NCBI RefSeq assembly: GCF_008373755.1
Contig: NZ_VUJV01000008.1
Coordinates: forward strand, 178,279 to 242,278
Direction: 5' to 3'
Length of the DNA: 64,000 bases
Origin: Nocardioides humilatus
GTDB lineage: Bacteria > Actinomycetota > Actinomycetes > Propionibacteriales > Nocardioidaceae
Positions 33,221-41,711 of this stretch are shown in pieces (within the stretch, counting starts at the first letter, position 1; each line of letters starts with the position of its first letter). The notes below the pieces were generated by a model. It was given only the letters and a program-made list of their open reading frames with translations, was not told where the DNA came from and ran no database searches. The translations under genes and the position numbers were made by a program.

Positions 33221-33249
33221 AAACCCCCACCCCCACCAAGGAGACCACC

Positions 33250-33822
33250 ATGGACCCGATCACCCGGCTCGAAGCATCCATCGCGCAAGCCCGCCCGGTC
33301 ATCGCGGGCGCGCCCCTGTCGTCGTACGGCGACCCGACGCCCTGCACCGACTGGGACGTGCGCGGACTCATCAACCACATGCTCGGCGCCCTGACGATGT
33401 TCTTCGACGTCGCGACCCAGGGCGAGGTCGACCCGACGCTGTTCACCCGGGACCTCGTCGGCGACGACGCGGTCGCGGCCTACGACGCCATCGGGGCCGA
33501 GGTCGTGGCCGCTTGGCGCGTCAAGGGCCTCGACGGCAACGCGGTGCTCCCGTTCGGCGAGTTCCCCGCGATGTTCGCGCTGCAGCTGCCGGCGATGGAC
33601 CAGGTCATCCATGCCTGGGACCTCGCGACCGCCACCGGTCAGCAGGTCGCATGGGACGACGCACTGGTCGCCGAGACCGCGGCGTTCTGCCAAGCGACCT
33701 TCGCCGACCCCGCCATGCGCGGCCACGACTTCGGCCCCTCGGTCGAGGTCCCGGACGGAGCCTCGGCCATCGACCGGCTCGCCGGCTACCTCGGCCGGAC
33801 GCCGCTGGGCGCGGCTGTTTGA
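33250..33822 (+). CDS. TIGR03086-type metal-binding (MDMPI/DinB-fold) protein
   Basis: 190 residues. The start is ATG 33250 with AAGGAG seven bases upstream. The TPCTDWDVRGLINHMLGAL segment and the later MDQVIHAWDLATATG segment carry the three-histidine-type DinB fold pattern of TIGR03086 actinobacterial proteins. These are soluble, often mycothiol- or metal-dependent, and mostly of unknown reaction. It is probably co-transcribed with the FAD oxidoreductase upstream. It shares a fold, not close sequence, with the probable anti-sigma protein at 30201-31109. Confidence 0.85.
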   Translation: MDPITRLEASIAQARPVIAGAPLSSYGDPTPCTDWDVRGLINHMLGALTMFFDVATQGEVDPTLFTRDLVGDDAVAAYDAIGAEVVAAWRVKGLDGNAVLPFGEFPAMFALQLPAMDQVIHAWDLATATGQQVAWDDALVAETAAFCQATFADPAMRGHDFGPSVEVPDGASAIDRLAGYLGRTPLGAAV

Positions 33823-33888
33823 CCCCGATTCGCTATGGCACCGGGAGGTGTCGGGGCGTAGCGTCGAGTCGGCCCTGAGGAGGTAACC

Positions 33889-34479
33889 GTGTTCATCCAG
33901 ATCATCCAAGGAATGTGCACACGGCAGGACGATCTCCACGCCCTTGCCGATGAATGGCGCCGCGACATCTCGCCCGGCGCAACAGGCTGGCTCGGCGGCA
34001 CCTACGGCTTCACCGACGACGACCTGTTCGTCGGCGTGGTCCGGTTCGAGTCCCGCGAGGCCGCCATGGCCAACTCCGAGCGTCCCGAGCAAGGAGCATG
34101 GTCCGAGAAGCTCGCGGCGGTCATGGACGGCCCCATGGAGTTCCACGACTGCGACGACGTCACCCTGCTGATGGGCGGTGGCTCCGACCAGGCCGGCTTC
34201 GTCCAGGTCATCCGCGGCAAGGTCGATGACCCGGCACGGCTGAAAGCGATGCTCGCCGACACCGACAGCATCCACGAGGCGCGGCCCGACATCCTCGGTG
34301 CCACCTTGGCGATCGAGGCGGACGGCACCTTCACCGAGACCGTGGCCTTCACCACCGAGGAAGCCGCACGAGCGGCCGAGACGATGGACGCACCGGAGTC
34401 GATGCGCGCCGACATGGACTACGCCATGGCCAACGCCACGTTCTACGACCTGCACCACCCGTGGTTCGAGTCGGCCTGA
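33889..34479 (+). CDS. Hypothetical protein with two ABM-like (ferredoxin-like) repeats
   Basis: 196 residues from a GTG at 33889 with a strong GAGGAGG six bases before it. The two halves resemble each other: FIQIIQGMCTRQDDLHALADEW, with GTYGFTDDDLFVGVVRFESREAA in half 1; FVQVIRGKVDDPARLKAMLADT, with GATLAIEADGTFTETVAFTTEEAA in half 2. This is a beta-alpha-beta-beta-alpha-beta pattern of dimeric alpha-beta barrel (antibiotic-biosynthesis-monooxygenase-like) domains, here duplicated in one chain. No catalytic residues are recognisable. It follows the TIGR03086 gene on the same strand. Confidence 0.75.
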   Translation: MFIQIIQGMCTRQDDLHALADEWRRDISPGATGWLGGTYGFTDDDLFVGVVRFESREAAMANSERPEQGAWSEKLAAVMDGPMEFHDCDDVTLLMGGGSDQAGFVQVIRGKVDDPARLKAMLADTDSIHEARPDILGATLAIEADGTFTETVAFTTEEAARAAETMDAPESMRADMDYAMANATFYDLHHPWFESA

Positions 34480-34543
34480 TTTCTCAACGCTGAGTTAATT
34501 GGTTTGGCCGCACGCGGTCGGCCGATGCTCTTTACTCGGCCGC

Positions 34544-35014
34544 ATGAAGCCTGCACTGGTCGTCGCCGCACTCGCCCTCCCCCTGGTCGTCAGTGCGTGC
34601 GGCGACGACCAGGGTTCGTCGGCGGACGAGCCTGCGCCGTCGGCGAGCTCGACCCTGTCCGACGACCAACAGGCGGTCCGTGACGCTCTGGTCGCCTCAC
34701 TGCTCGATCCGAGCTGCGACCTGCTGACCGACGACTACCTCGTCGAACTGTCGCTCTTCGACGACATCACGCCCGACGAGGCCTGCGACCAGCGGCAGAA
34801 GACCTGGATCGAGCCGCAGTTCGGTGAGGACGACATCCTGGTTTCCAACATCCAGGTCGCTGGCGACACCGCCACTGCGGTCGTCGGGTCGAGGTACATC
34901 AACATCACCACCACCTATCGGCTGACCGATGTCGGTGGCACGTGGTTGGTCAGCTGTGACGACTTCACCTGCGACGACCTGGAGGCCCAGAGCCCCGACG
35001 CCCCCAGCTCCTGA
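34544..35014 (+). CDS. Putative lipoprotein
   Basis: 156 residues from ATG 34544. The lipoprotein signal peptide is KPALVVAALALPLVVSAC with lipobox VSAC followed by Gly-Asp-Asp. A Ser/Asp/Pro-rich linker leads to a compact domain with Cys pairs (LDPSCDLLTDDYL, PDEACDQ, SCDDFTCDDL) and LVSNIQVAGDTATAVV, similar in layout to small NTF2-like actinobacterial lipoproteins. No ribosome site is visible; TTTACT and short spacing suggest a near-leaderless transcript. Its stop is 3 bases from the convergent dnaE2 stop. The function is unknown. Confidence 0.72.
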   Translation: MKPALVVAALALPLVVSACGDDQGSSADEPAPSASSTLSDDQQAVRDALVASLLDPSCDLLTDDYLVELSLFDDITPDEACDQRQKTWIEPQFGEDDILVSNIQVAGDTATAVVGSRYINITTTYRLTDVGGTWLVSCDDFTCDDLEAQSPDAPSS

Positions 35015-35017
35015 GGG

Positions 35018-38000
35018 TCACCTGAAGTCACGTGACGCCTGGCGCGCTTGGAGAGCAGCACCGGCGCCAGGGACGAGCACGTCGAGCGGCTCCACCTTGT
35101 CCGCCACCAGGTTGACCACGCCGTCGTTGCGCTCGACCTTGCCGCGGATGATCACCGCGACCCGGTTGCGAGCAGCGTGCCGGTGAGCGCGCATCACCCC
35201 GACCGAGCAGATCACGTTGAGCATGCCGGTCTCGTCCTCGAGGTTGAGGAAGGTGATCCCCATTGCTGTGCCTGGCCGCTGGCGGTGGGTGATCAGCCCC
35301 GCCACGTGGACCCGGCGCCCGGACTCGGTCTGCCAGAGGGTGGTGATCGGCACGATGTCGGCAGCGTCGAGGTCGGCGCGCAGGTGCTCGATCGGGTGGC
35401 GCTCGGGCGAGATCTTGGTCGCCCAGAGGTCGGCCAACGTGAGCTCCTCGTCGCTCATCCCGGGAAGGGTCGGCGGTGGTGGCGCCGGAGTGCTGCCGGG
35501 CAGCTGAGCGTCGGACTCGGCATAGCCCGACATCCACAGCGCCTGCCGACGGTCGAGCCCGAACCCGTCGAACGCTCCTGCCGTCGCCAACGCTTCGAGC
35601 TGGACCGAGGTGAGACCGGCGCGACGCGAGAGGTCGGTGATGTCGGAGTACGGCGACCCGCTCCTTTCTGCCACGATCCGCTCAGCCAGCTCCTTGCCGA
35701 TCCCCCGCACGGAGTCGAGCCCGAGGCGCACGGCGAGCCCGCTGTCGTAGCGGTGTCGGGTGGTGGTGGGCTCGGCTGGCTCCAGGTCTGCCTGCGCTTG
35801 GGAGACCAAGATGTCCGGTCGCAGAACCGTCACCCCGTGCCGACGGGCATCGGCCACCAACGACTGCGGCGAGTAGAAGCCCATCGGCTGGTTGCGGAGC
35901 AACCCCGCGAGAAAGGCGGCCGGGTAGTGCAGCTTGAACCAGGAGGAGGCGTAGACCAGCAACGCGAAGCTGAGGGCGTGGGACTCGGCGAAGCCGAAGT
36001 TGGCGAACGACAGGATCTTCACGTAGATGCCGTCGGCCTGGTCGCCGGAGATGCCCTTGCGCGCCATCCCGGCGTAGAGCTTCTCCTTGACCTTCTCGAT
36101 CCGCTCGACTCCTCGCTTGGACCCCATCGCACGACGGAGCAGGTCGGCGTCGTCGCGCGTGCAGTCGCCGAGTGTCACGGCCATCGCCATCAGCTGCTCC
36201 TGGAACAGGGGCACGCCGAGAGTGCGTCCGAGGACCGGCTCGAGTGACGGGTGGTCGTAGGTCACCGGTTCCTTCCCCGTCGCGCGACGGATGTAGGGAT
36301 GGACCGCTCCACCCTGGATCGGGCCGGGACGGATGAGGGCGATCTCGATCGCCAGGTCGTAGAAGCTCCGCGGCTTCAGACGCGGGAGCGTGCCGATCTG
36401 TGCCCTGCTCTCCACCTGGAAGACGCCGATCGAGTCGGCACGACAGAGCATGTCGTAGACCTCGGGCTCCTCCTTGGGGATCGTCTCCAGTGCCCACCTC
36501 GTGCCGAGGTGCTGCTCGATCAGTCGCATCATGTGGTCGAGCGCACCGAGCATGCCGAGTCCGAGCAGGTCGAACTTGACCAGCCCCATCGACTCGCAAC
36601 CGTCCTTGTCCCACTGCAGCACCGTGCGACCGGGCATCCGCGCCCGCTCGATCGGGCACACCTCGCCGATCGGGCGCTCGGTGAGAACCATCCCTCCGGA
36701 GTGGATGCCGAGGTGACGTGGCGCCGACAGCAGCTCCTCGGCCAGCTCGACGACCTGGGAGGGGATCGCTGACTCGGCCTCGACCGCGCTCGACCACCCG
36801 TCGACCGACTTCGACCAGGCGTCTTGCTGACCAGCGGAGAACCCGAGCGCCTTCGCGGCGTCACGGACCGCCATCCGGGGTCGATAGCTGACGATGTTGC
36901 AGACCTGTGCGGCGTTGCGGCGACCGTAGGTCTCATAGACCCACTGGATGACCTCTTCGCGGCGATCGGAGTCGAAGTCAACGTCGATGTCGGGCTCCTC
37001 CTCACGGTGCTCGGAGATGAACCGCTCGAAGGGCAGTCGGAAGTAGACCGAGTCGATCGCCGTGATGCCCAGCGCGTAGCAGACCGCCGAGCTCGCCGCC
37101 GACCCGCGACCCTGGCACAAGATGCCGCGGTCGCGCGCGAACCTGACGATGTCGTGGACGATGACGAAGTAGCCCGCGAAGTCCTTGCGGAGGATCACCT
37201 CGAGCTCGGCCTCGATGCGCGCTCGTGCCTCCTGCTCGAGATCGGTGCCGGCATATCTCTCCTCGAAGCCACGCTCGGTCAGCTTCCGCAGCCATGACCC
37301 AGGCGTCTCCCCCTCGGGGATGCCCTGCTTCGGCAGCCGCGGTGACGCCTTGTGGAGGTCGAAGGCAAGCTCGCCGGCGAGCGTGACCGTGCGGCTGACG
37401 GCGCCGGGGAATCTCCCGAACAGCGCATCCATCTCCGCACCGCTGCGCAGGTGGCTGGAGCCGGAGAGGTCGAGCCAGCCGTCGAGGTCGGCGATGCTGC
37501 GGCGGGCCCGGATCGCCGCCATCGCGGCGGCGAGCCGTCGCTGGGCAGGAGTCGCGTGGTGGACGTTGCCGGTCGCGACGAGCGGGAGGCCACTCTCCCG
37601 GGCGATCCCGGCGAGGAGGTCGTGGGTCTCGTCGTCACCCGGCTTGCCGTGGCCGTTGAGCTCGACGACGACGTTGTCACGACCGAAGCGCGCGACCAGG
37701 TCGCCGACCCCCTGCAGTGACCGCTGGCCCTTGCGACAACCGGTGAGGACGACCCAGTGGTCGCGCCCTCGCTCGGCGAGCTCGTCGAGGTCGTAGGACG
37801 GCTTGCCCTTCTCGTCACCGGTCAGGTGCGCCTCGGTCATCGCCGCAGCCAGCCGGTGGTAGCCCTCCACTCCCCGGGCGAGCACCAGCAGGTGGCTGCC
37901 CTCAGGGTCGGGCACCCCGTTCTGAGGTCCGGTCAGACCGAGGGAGAGCTCGGCGCCGTAGATGCTCGGCATCCCGTAGGCGGCACTCGCCTCGGCAAAC

Positions 38001-38290
38001 AGTGGTGCCCCGGCGAAGTTGTCGTGGTCGGTGATCGCAAGTCCGCTCAGGCCGAGCCGGGCCGCCTCCGTCACCAGGTCGACCGGAGAGGATGCGCCGT
38101 CGAGGAAGCTGAAGTGGCTGTGGCAGTGCAGTTCTGCGTAGGGAACCACGGACTCCGGCCGCACGACCTCCACGACGTCGATCGTCGGCCTCTTCCGCCG
38201 GGACACCGGTGCGTCCTCGACGCCGGGCGTCCGGCCGGACAACCGACGCTCGATCTCCCGCCACGGAACCGGCGGGTTGCTCCACCCCAT
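35018..38290 (-). CDS. dnaE2: Error-prone DNA polymerase III alpha subunit DnaE2 (ImuC)
   Basis: 1090 residues, the usual DnaE2 length. The N-terminal PHP domain has AELHCHSHFSFLDGAS and AITDHDNFAGA. The catalytic palm has EPDIDVDFDSDRREEVI (polymerase Asp residues). The C-terminal OB domain (HVAGLITHRQRPGTAMGITFLNLEDE) is present, while the tau-binding tail of DnaE1 is absent. It works with ImuB and ImuA' (downstream at 40098-42304 but a separate unit) in damage-induced mutagenic translesion synthesis. A perfect LexA-type palindrome at 38303-38318 lies 12 bases before the ATG, so SOS control is direct. It converges on the lipoprotein gene. Confidence 0.97.
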   Translation of the reverse strand: MGWSNPPVPWREIERRLSGRTPGVEDAPVSRRKRPTIDVVEVVRPESVVPYAELHCHSHFSFLDGASSPVDLVTEAARLGLSGLAITDHDNFAGAPLFAEASAAYGMPSIYGAELSLGLTGPQNGVPDPEGSHLLVLARGVEGYHRLAAAMTEAHLTGDEKGKPSYDLDELAERGRDHWVVLTGCRKGQRSLQGVGDLVARFGRDNVVVELNGHGKPGDDETHDLLAGIARESGLPLVATGNVHHATPAQRRLAAAMAAIRARRSIADLDGWLDLSGSSHLRSGAEMDALFGRFPGAVSRTVTLAGELAFDLHKASPRLPKQGIPEGETPGSWLRKLTERGFEERYAGTDLEQEARARIEAELEVILRKDFAGYFVIVHDIVRFARDRGILCQGRGSAASSAVCYALGITAIDSVYFRLPFERFISEHREEEPDIDVDFDSDRREEVIQWVYETYGRRNAAQVCNIVSYRPRMAVRDAAKALGFSAGQQDAWSKSVDGWSSAVEAESAIPSQVVELAEELLSAPRHLGIHSGGMVLTERPIGEVCPIERARMPGRTVLQWDKDGCESMGLVKFDLLGLGMLGALDHMMRLIEQHLGTRWALETIPKEEPEVYDMLCRADSIGVFQVESRAQIGTLPRLKPRSFYDLAIEIALIRPGPIQGGAVHPYIRRATGKEPVTYDHPSLEPVLGRTLGVPLFQEQLMAMAVTLGDCTRDDADLLRRAMGSKRGVERIEKVKEKLYAGMARKGISGDQADGIYVKILSFANFGFAESHALSFALLVYASSWFKLHYPAAFLAGLLRNQPMGFYSPQSLVADARRHGVTVLRPDILVSQAQADLEPAEPTTTRHRYDSGLAVRLGLDSVRGIGKELAERIVAERSGSPYSDITDLSRRAGLTSVQLEALATAGAFDGFGLDRRQALWMSGYAESDAQLPGSTPAPPPPTLPGMSDEELTLADLWATKISPERHPIEHLRADLDAADIVPITTLWQTESGRRVHVAGLITHRQRPGTAMGITFLNLEDETGMLNVICSVGVMRAHRHAARNRVAVIIRGKVERNDGVVNLVADKVEPLDVLVPGAGAALQARQASRDFR

Positions 38291-38302
38291 CGCTTCATCG
38301 TA

Positions 38303-38318
38303 TCGAACATATGTTCGA
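38303..38318. promoter_or_regulatory. SOS box (LexA operator) shared by dnaE2 and a divergent small gene
   Basis: TCGAACATATGTTCGA is a perfect palindrome (22-bp symmetry at 38300-38321). It matches the actinobacterial LexA consensus TCGAAC-N4-GTTCGA. It lies 12 bases upstream of dnaE2 and 78 bases upstream of the plus-strand gene at 38397. The same 16-mer recurs upstream of imuA'. Confidence 0.92.
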
Positions 38319-38396
38319 TACGACAGTCATGAGCTCTCAGGGATGGATCACTGCCGATCGGGATACCTCCCTGGAGCGACCACCTGAGAGGCAGGC

Positions 38397-38651
38397 ATGT
38401 CCGACGACGATTCCGCCACCAACCGTCCCGTCCCCACAGCAGTCCCGCCCGAACCCTCACCCGGTGGACCCCATGCCGTGCCCGGCGTCGGCGGCGACGG
38501 GCCCTACTCCCGGGTCCCCCGCGATCTCGATCCGAACCTCAATCCGGCGACGGACGACAACCTCCCCGAGGAGACGACCGAGGGCGAGGACACCGAGACC
38601 GAGGCGACCAAGGGCGGCGAACCGACCGAGGCCGAGTCTGAGCCTGCCTAG
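38397..38651 (+). CDS. Small acidic Pro/Thr/Glu-rich protein, possibly SOS-regulated
   Basis: 84 residues from ATG 38397 (AGAGG five bases upstream). It is rich in Pro, Asp, Glu and Thr, with GPYSRVPRDLDPNLNPATDD in the middle and a GluThr-rich tail, and has no Cys. It is predicted to be disordered; no known family. It is divergent from dnaE2 across the shared SOS box, so damage induction is plausible. The stop overlaps the convergent LLM gene by four bases. It could be a DNA-mimic or partner protein, which is speculation. Confidence 0.65.
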   Translation: MSDDDSATNRPVPTAVPPEPSPGGPHAVPGVGGDGPYSRVPRDLDPNLNPATDDNLPEETTEGEDTETEATKGGEPTEAESEPA

Positions 38652-39508
38652 CGGGAGCCGTTCCCGCCGTTGCTCGCGGCGATCTGCTCGAACACGTCCA
38701 TGTCCGCGTCCCACTCCGAGCCAGGGCGCGGCCAGTGGATCGCCGCGTCGGTGATGCCGATCTCTGCGTAGCGACCAGCCAGGTCGTCGTACTCATCGAC
38801 GGAGCCGACCCACGCTTCCTCGGTGAACCCGGTCAGCAGCAGGCGCGGCATCGCCGCGAAGTCACGTCCGGCGGCGTCACAGGCCTCCTCGAGTCGCCCG
38901 ATCGTCCCCCGCACCTCCTCGTACGGCGTCTCGGTGACCGGGTTCGCGATCCAGCCCTGACCCAGCCGAGCTGCCAGACGCAGGCCACGGGGACCGTTGC
39001 CGGCGATCCAGAAGGGCGGCCGCTGCTGCACGAGACCGGGCGAGACGGTGACCTCACGCATCGACCAGTAGTCCCCGGCTGCCGACACTGACTCCCCCGT
39101 CAACAGGGTGTCGAGCTGCTCGACCCACTCCGCGAACCGGTCGGCTCGCTCGCGCGGCGACCAGTCACGGTCGAGGACGTCACCGTCGGAGGTGTGGCTG
39201 TCGCCGCCGGCGCCGATGCCGACAGTGAGTCGTCCACCGGAGATCCGATCGATCGTGCGGATCGCCGAGGCGGTCGGGATCGGCGTCCGGAAGTTGGGGG
39301 TGGTCACCAATGTCCCGAGCCGGATCCGCGAGGTGATCGCGGCTGCTGCGGCGAGCGAGGCATAGGCGTCGTCCCACGGCGAGTGGCCGCGCCAGGCGAG
39401 GTGGTCATAGATCCACGCGCCCTCGAAACCGAGCTCCTCCGCGCGCTGCCACGTGGCAGCCATCCCCGGCCAGTCCTGGATCGGCCAGAGGATGACGTGG
39501 AGCCTCAG
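38648..39508 (-). CDS. LLM-class F420-dependent oxidoreductase (luciferase-like)
   Basis: 286 residues when read from a CTG at 39508. The N-terminus is then RLHVILWPIQDW, the expected first strand; the first ATG (39463) would remove this strand and part of the TIM barrel. The barrel motifs are EELGFEGAWIYDHL, ITSRIRLGTLVTTPNFRTP, GGRLTVGIGAGGD and PPFWIAGNGPRGLRLAARL, typical of actinobacterial F420/FMN LLM oxidoreductases. The CTG overlaps the stop of the preceding gene as CTGA, analogous to the common ATGA coupling. The substrate is unknown. Confidence 0.87.
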   Translation of the reverse strand: MRLHVILWPIQDWPGMAATWQRAEELGFEGAWIYDHLAWRGHSPWDDAYASLAAAAAITSRIRLGTLVTTPNFRTPIPTASAIRTIDRISGGRLTVGIGAGGDSHTSDGDVLDRDWSPRERADRFAEWVEQLDTLLTGESVSAAGDYWSMREVTVSPGLVQQRPPFWIAGNGPRGLRLAARLGQGWIANPVTETPYEEVRGTIGRLEEACDAAGRDFAAMPRLLLTGFTEEAWVGSVDEYDDLAGRYAEIGITDAAIHWPRPGSEWDADMDVFEQIAASNGGNGSR

Positions 39509-40047
39509 GACTTCGCTCCGAGCAGCGTGTCGATCTGGCCGATGACGCTTTTGCGCGCCTTCCCGGCCAGCTCGTTGTCGCGGACCTTGCGCAGCGCGCC
39601 GACGCTGAGGCCGGCCAACCGTGGCTTGATCTCCGCGACGGTCATCGCGGCCAGCCCGGGGAGCGGGTCGACCGGTGGCGCGGGAGCGGCCTTCGGCGCC
39701 TGCGCCGCCTGCTTCGGCGCCAGCTTCACCGCCTTCTTGCCGCCGAGGCCGGGCGCCTTGCGCACGGTGCCGGCGAGCTTGCCGGCGGTCGCCATCACCG
39801 GCGCGATGCCGGCACCGAGGGTCTTACGGGTCTCGGACGTCACTGATTCGAGCACCTGGAGCAGTGCCTGGGAGTAGTCCTTGCTGCTCGACAACAGCTG
39901 ACCGATCAAACCGTCGGCGTCGGTGCGACTGAGCGTGCCCCGGGACACGAGGTCGTCGACGATCTCCTGCACTCGCGCACGCTGGATGGTCAGGCTGTGC
40001 TCGAGGGCTCCTTGGAGTGCTCGCAGGTTCTTGGTGACCGGATCCAT
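39505..40047 (-). CDS. Helical phasin-like protein with C-terminal Ala/Lys/Pro segment
   Basis: 180 residues from ATG 40047; the upstream frame to 40314 lies inside imuB and is not coding. Residues 1-95 are amphipathic helices (NLRALQGALEHSLTIQRARV, LLSSSKDYSQALLQVLESV) like phasin/granule-associated proteins. A Lys/Ala/Pro linker (KKAVKLAPKQAAQAPKAAPAP) follows. The final 45 residues (MTVAEIKPRLAGLSVGALRK...ARKSVIGQID) form a short helical module. It may coat a lipid or polymer inclusion or bind DNA through the basic linker. It is coupled to the LLM gene by CTGA. Evidence for the role is weak. Confidence 0.65.
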   Translation of the reverse strand: MDPVTKNLRALQGALEHSLTIQRARVQEIVDDLVSRGTLSRTDADGLIGQLLSSSKDYSQALLQVLESVTSETRKTLGAGIAPVMATAGKLAGTVRKAPGLGGKKAVKLAPKQAAQAPKAAPAPPVDPLPGLAAMTVAEIKPRLAGLSVGALRKVRDNELAGKARKSVIGQIDTLLGAKS

Positions 40048-40097
40048 GGTTCGCACCCTAGACCCGCCGCGAGTGCCTCGACAGGGCCTCAACAGGG

Positions 40098-41711
40098 TCA
40101 GTCGTAACCGGCTTCTGCTTCCCATCCGGTGGCGCGCCACACCAGCAACCACGCGCGACCGTCGACGCCGACGACCTGGAAGCGCGCCGACCTGCCCGCT
40201 CCACCTTCCGACACCCACCACGCATCGTCGACCGGCCACGGGCCGGCCCAGGAGGCGACGGGGGTCCAACGCCGGGCGGCCACGTCGGCGGCAGCGTCGA
40301 TCCGGTAGCGCCACGGCTCACCGGTCACTGCTCCACGCTCAGTCACCGTCACCGACCTGCCCGCCTCGTCGACGACCTCGGCGGCAGGCGGCACGGCGAA
40401 CACCCGTGAAGGCGCTGGGCCGGGGATGCGGCCTGGCCACGGTCGATCGAGCGGCCGAAGCCCGACCGGACGTTCGCCCCAGGCCACGGTCGACTGACGG
40501 TCGGCGACGCTGCGCCCGCCTTGGAGCACGGGCGTGCGCACCGCGTCGAAGCCGATCATCGCCTGGACCCTGGCGACGCCTCGCGTCACCTGCTCATCAG
40601 CACCGCCACCCCACAGCCCCTCGGCGTGGGCAGAGGCAGGCTCGACGGTCTCCGGCAGGAACCGCACCCGCTCGACCGGTGCGCTCACGGCTCCCGCGTC
40701 GCGCCGGCTCCGCAGCCCCGAGGAGGCCATGCCGGCCTGGAGCTGCCAGTGCACCCGGTCGATGAGGTCGCGCGAGGTGAAGCATCGCGGATGGAGCCAG
40801 GTGCGGGCAGACATGACGACGCCGTCGGCCTCGGCCTCGATGCGTACGGCGACCGCCACCAGCTGCCGCTCCGCGAGTCCGGCGACGAACCTCTCAGCGG
40901 TGGTGCGCACGCTGAAGCAGACCGCCTCTGCCGACTCCAGGGGCGGCTCGAATCCGATCTCGCAGGCAAGCTCGGGTGGCGGCTCCCGCGACCCGAGCCT
41001 GGTCGGCGCCCCACCCTGGGCGCGCTGCCAGACGCTCAGCCCGAAAGCACCGAACCGGTTGCTCACCTCCGCGCGCGACAACCGAGCGAAGTCACCGAGG
41101 GTCGGCAGACCGAGGCGACGAAGCAGGTCGGCCAGCTCACGCCCCTCCGCGCCACCATCGACCGTGTCGGCGAGCACCCGCACGGGCAGCGCCTGAATGA
41201 AGGCGGCCGAAGCACCAGGAGACACGACCACGCAGTCCTGCACCGGCGCCTGCCGGGCCGCCTGCTCAGCCGTGAAGAGGTCGTCGGCGACACCGAACCT
41301 GCAGTCCCACACGCCCGCATCGACGAGGTGCTGAGATAGGAGAGCTGCCGCATGGGGCTCGCCACCGAAGTAGCGGCCCGGCGCCGACACTGCCAGCAGG
41401 CCCGGGCGGATCGGAGCCACACCTGGTCGCAGGTCCTCGACCGTGGCGAGCACCGGCTCGAAGTAGCGCACGTCGCGTTCGGGGTTGGCCGGGAGCAGCA
41501 CGAGCTCGGGGCACCGCGACTGCGCATCACGGCGCCGCTGACCTCGTCGTACGCCCTCGGCACGCGCGGCCCCGTTGCAGACCTCGACGATGTTGTTGGC
41601 GAGGACTGCCGCGGGTTGGCTTGCGGGGTGCTGAGCCTCACCTGTCTCGGCCAGCTCGAACATCCCGGCGGTGACAGACCAGTCGGGACACCAGGCGACG
41701 AGCACCCTCAT
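40098..41711 (-). CDS. imuB: ImuB, Y-family-polymerase-like mutasome hub
   Basis: 537 residues. The N-terminus VLVAWCPDWSV and the following palm-like domain resemble Y-family polymerases, but the catalytic acidic residues of the DinB palm are not evident (CPDW in place of the usual DxD start), as in ImuB. A helix-hairpin-helix region is ADLLRRLGLPTLGDFARL. The little-finger-like middle and C-terminal DUF6504-like tail (WRYRIDAAADVAARRWTPV) follow. ImuB links ImuA', DnaE2 and the beta clamp. It overlaps imuA' by ATGA (41708) and is co-transcribed with it. Confidence 0.9.
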   Translation of the reverse strand: MRVLVAWCPDWSVTAGMFELAETGEAQHPASQPAAVLANNIVEVCNGAARAEGVRRGQRRRDAQSRCPELVLLPANPERDVRYFEPVLATVEDLRPGVAPIRPGLLAVSAPGRYFGGEPHAAALLSQHLVDAGVWDCRFGVADDLFTAEQAARQAPVQDCVVVSPGASAAFIQALPVRVLADTVDGGAEGRELADLLRRLGLPTLGDFARLSRAEVSNRFGAFGLSVWQRAQGGAPTRLGSREPPPELACEIGFEPPLESAEAVCFSVRTTAERFVAGLAERQLVAVAVRIEAEADGVVMSARTWLHPRCFTSRDLIDRVHWQLQAGMASSGLRSRRDAGAVSAPVERVRFLPETVEPASAHAEGLWGGGADEQVTRGVARVQAMIGFDAVRTPVLQGGRSVADRQSTVAWGERPVGLRPLDRPWPGRIPGPAPSRVFAVPPAAEVVDEAGRSVTVTERGAVTGEPWRYRIDAAADVAARRWTPVASWAGPWPVDDAWWVSEGGAGRSARFQVVGVDGRAWLLVWRATGWEAEAGYD

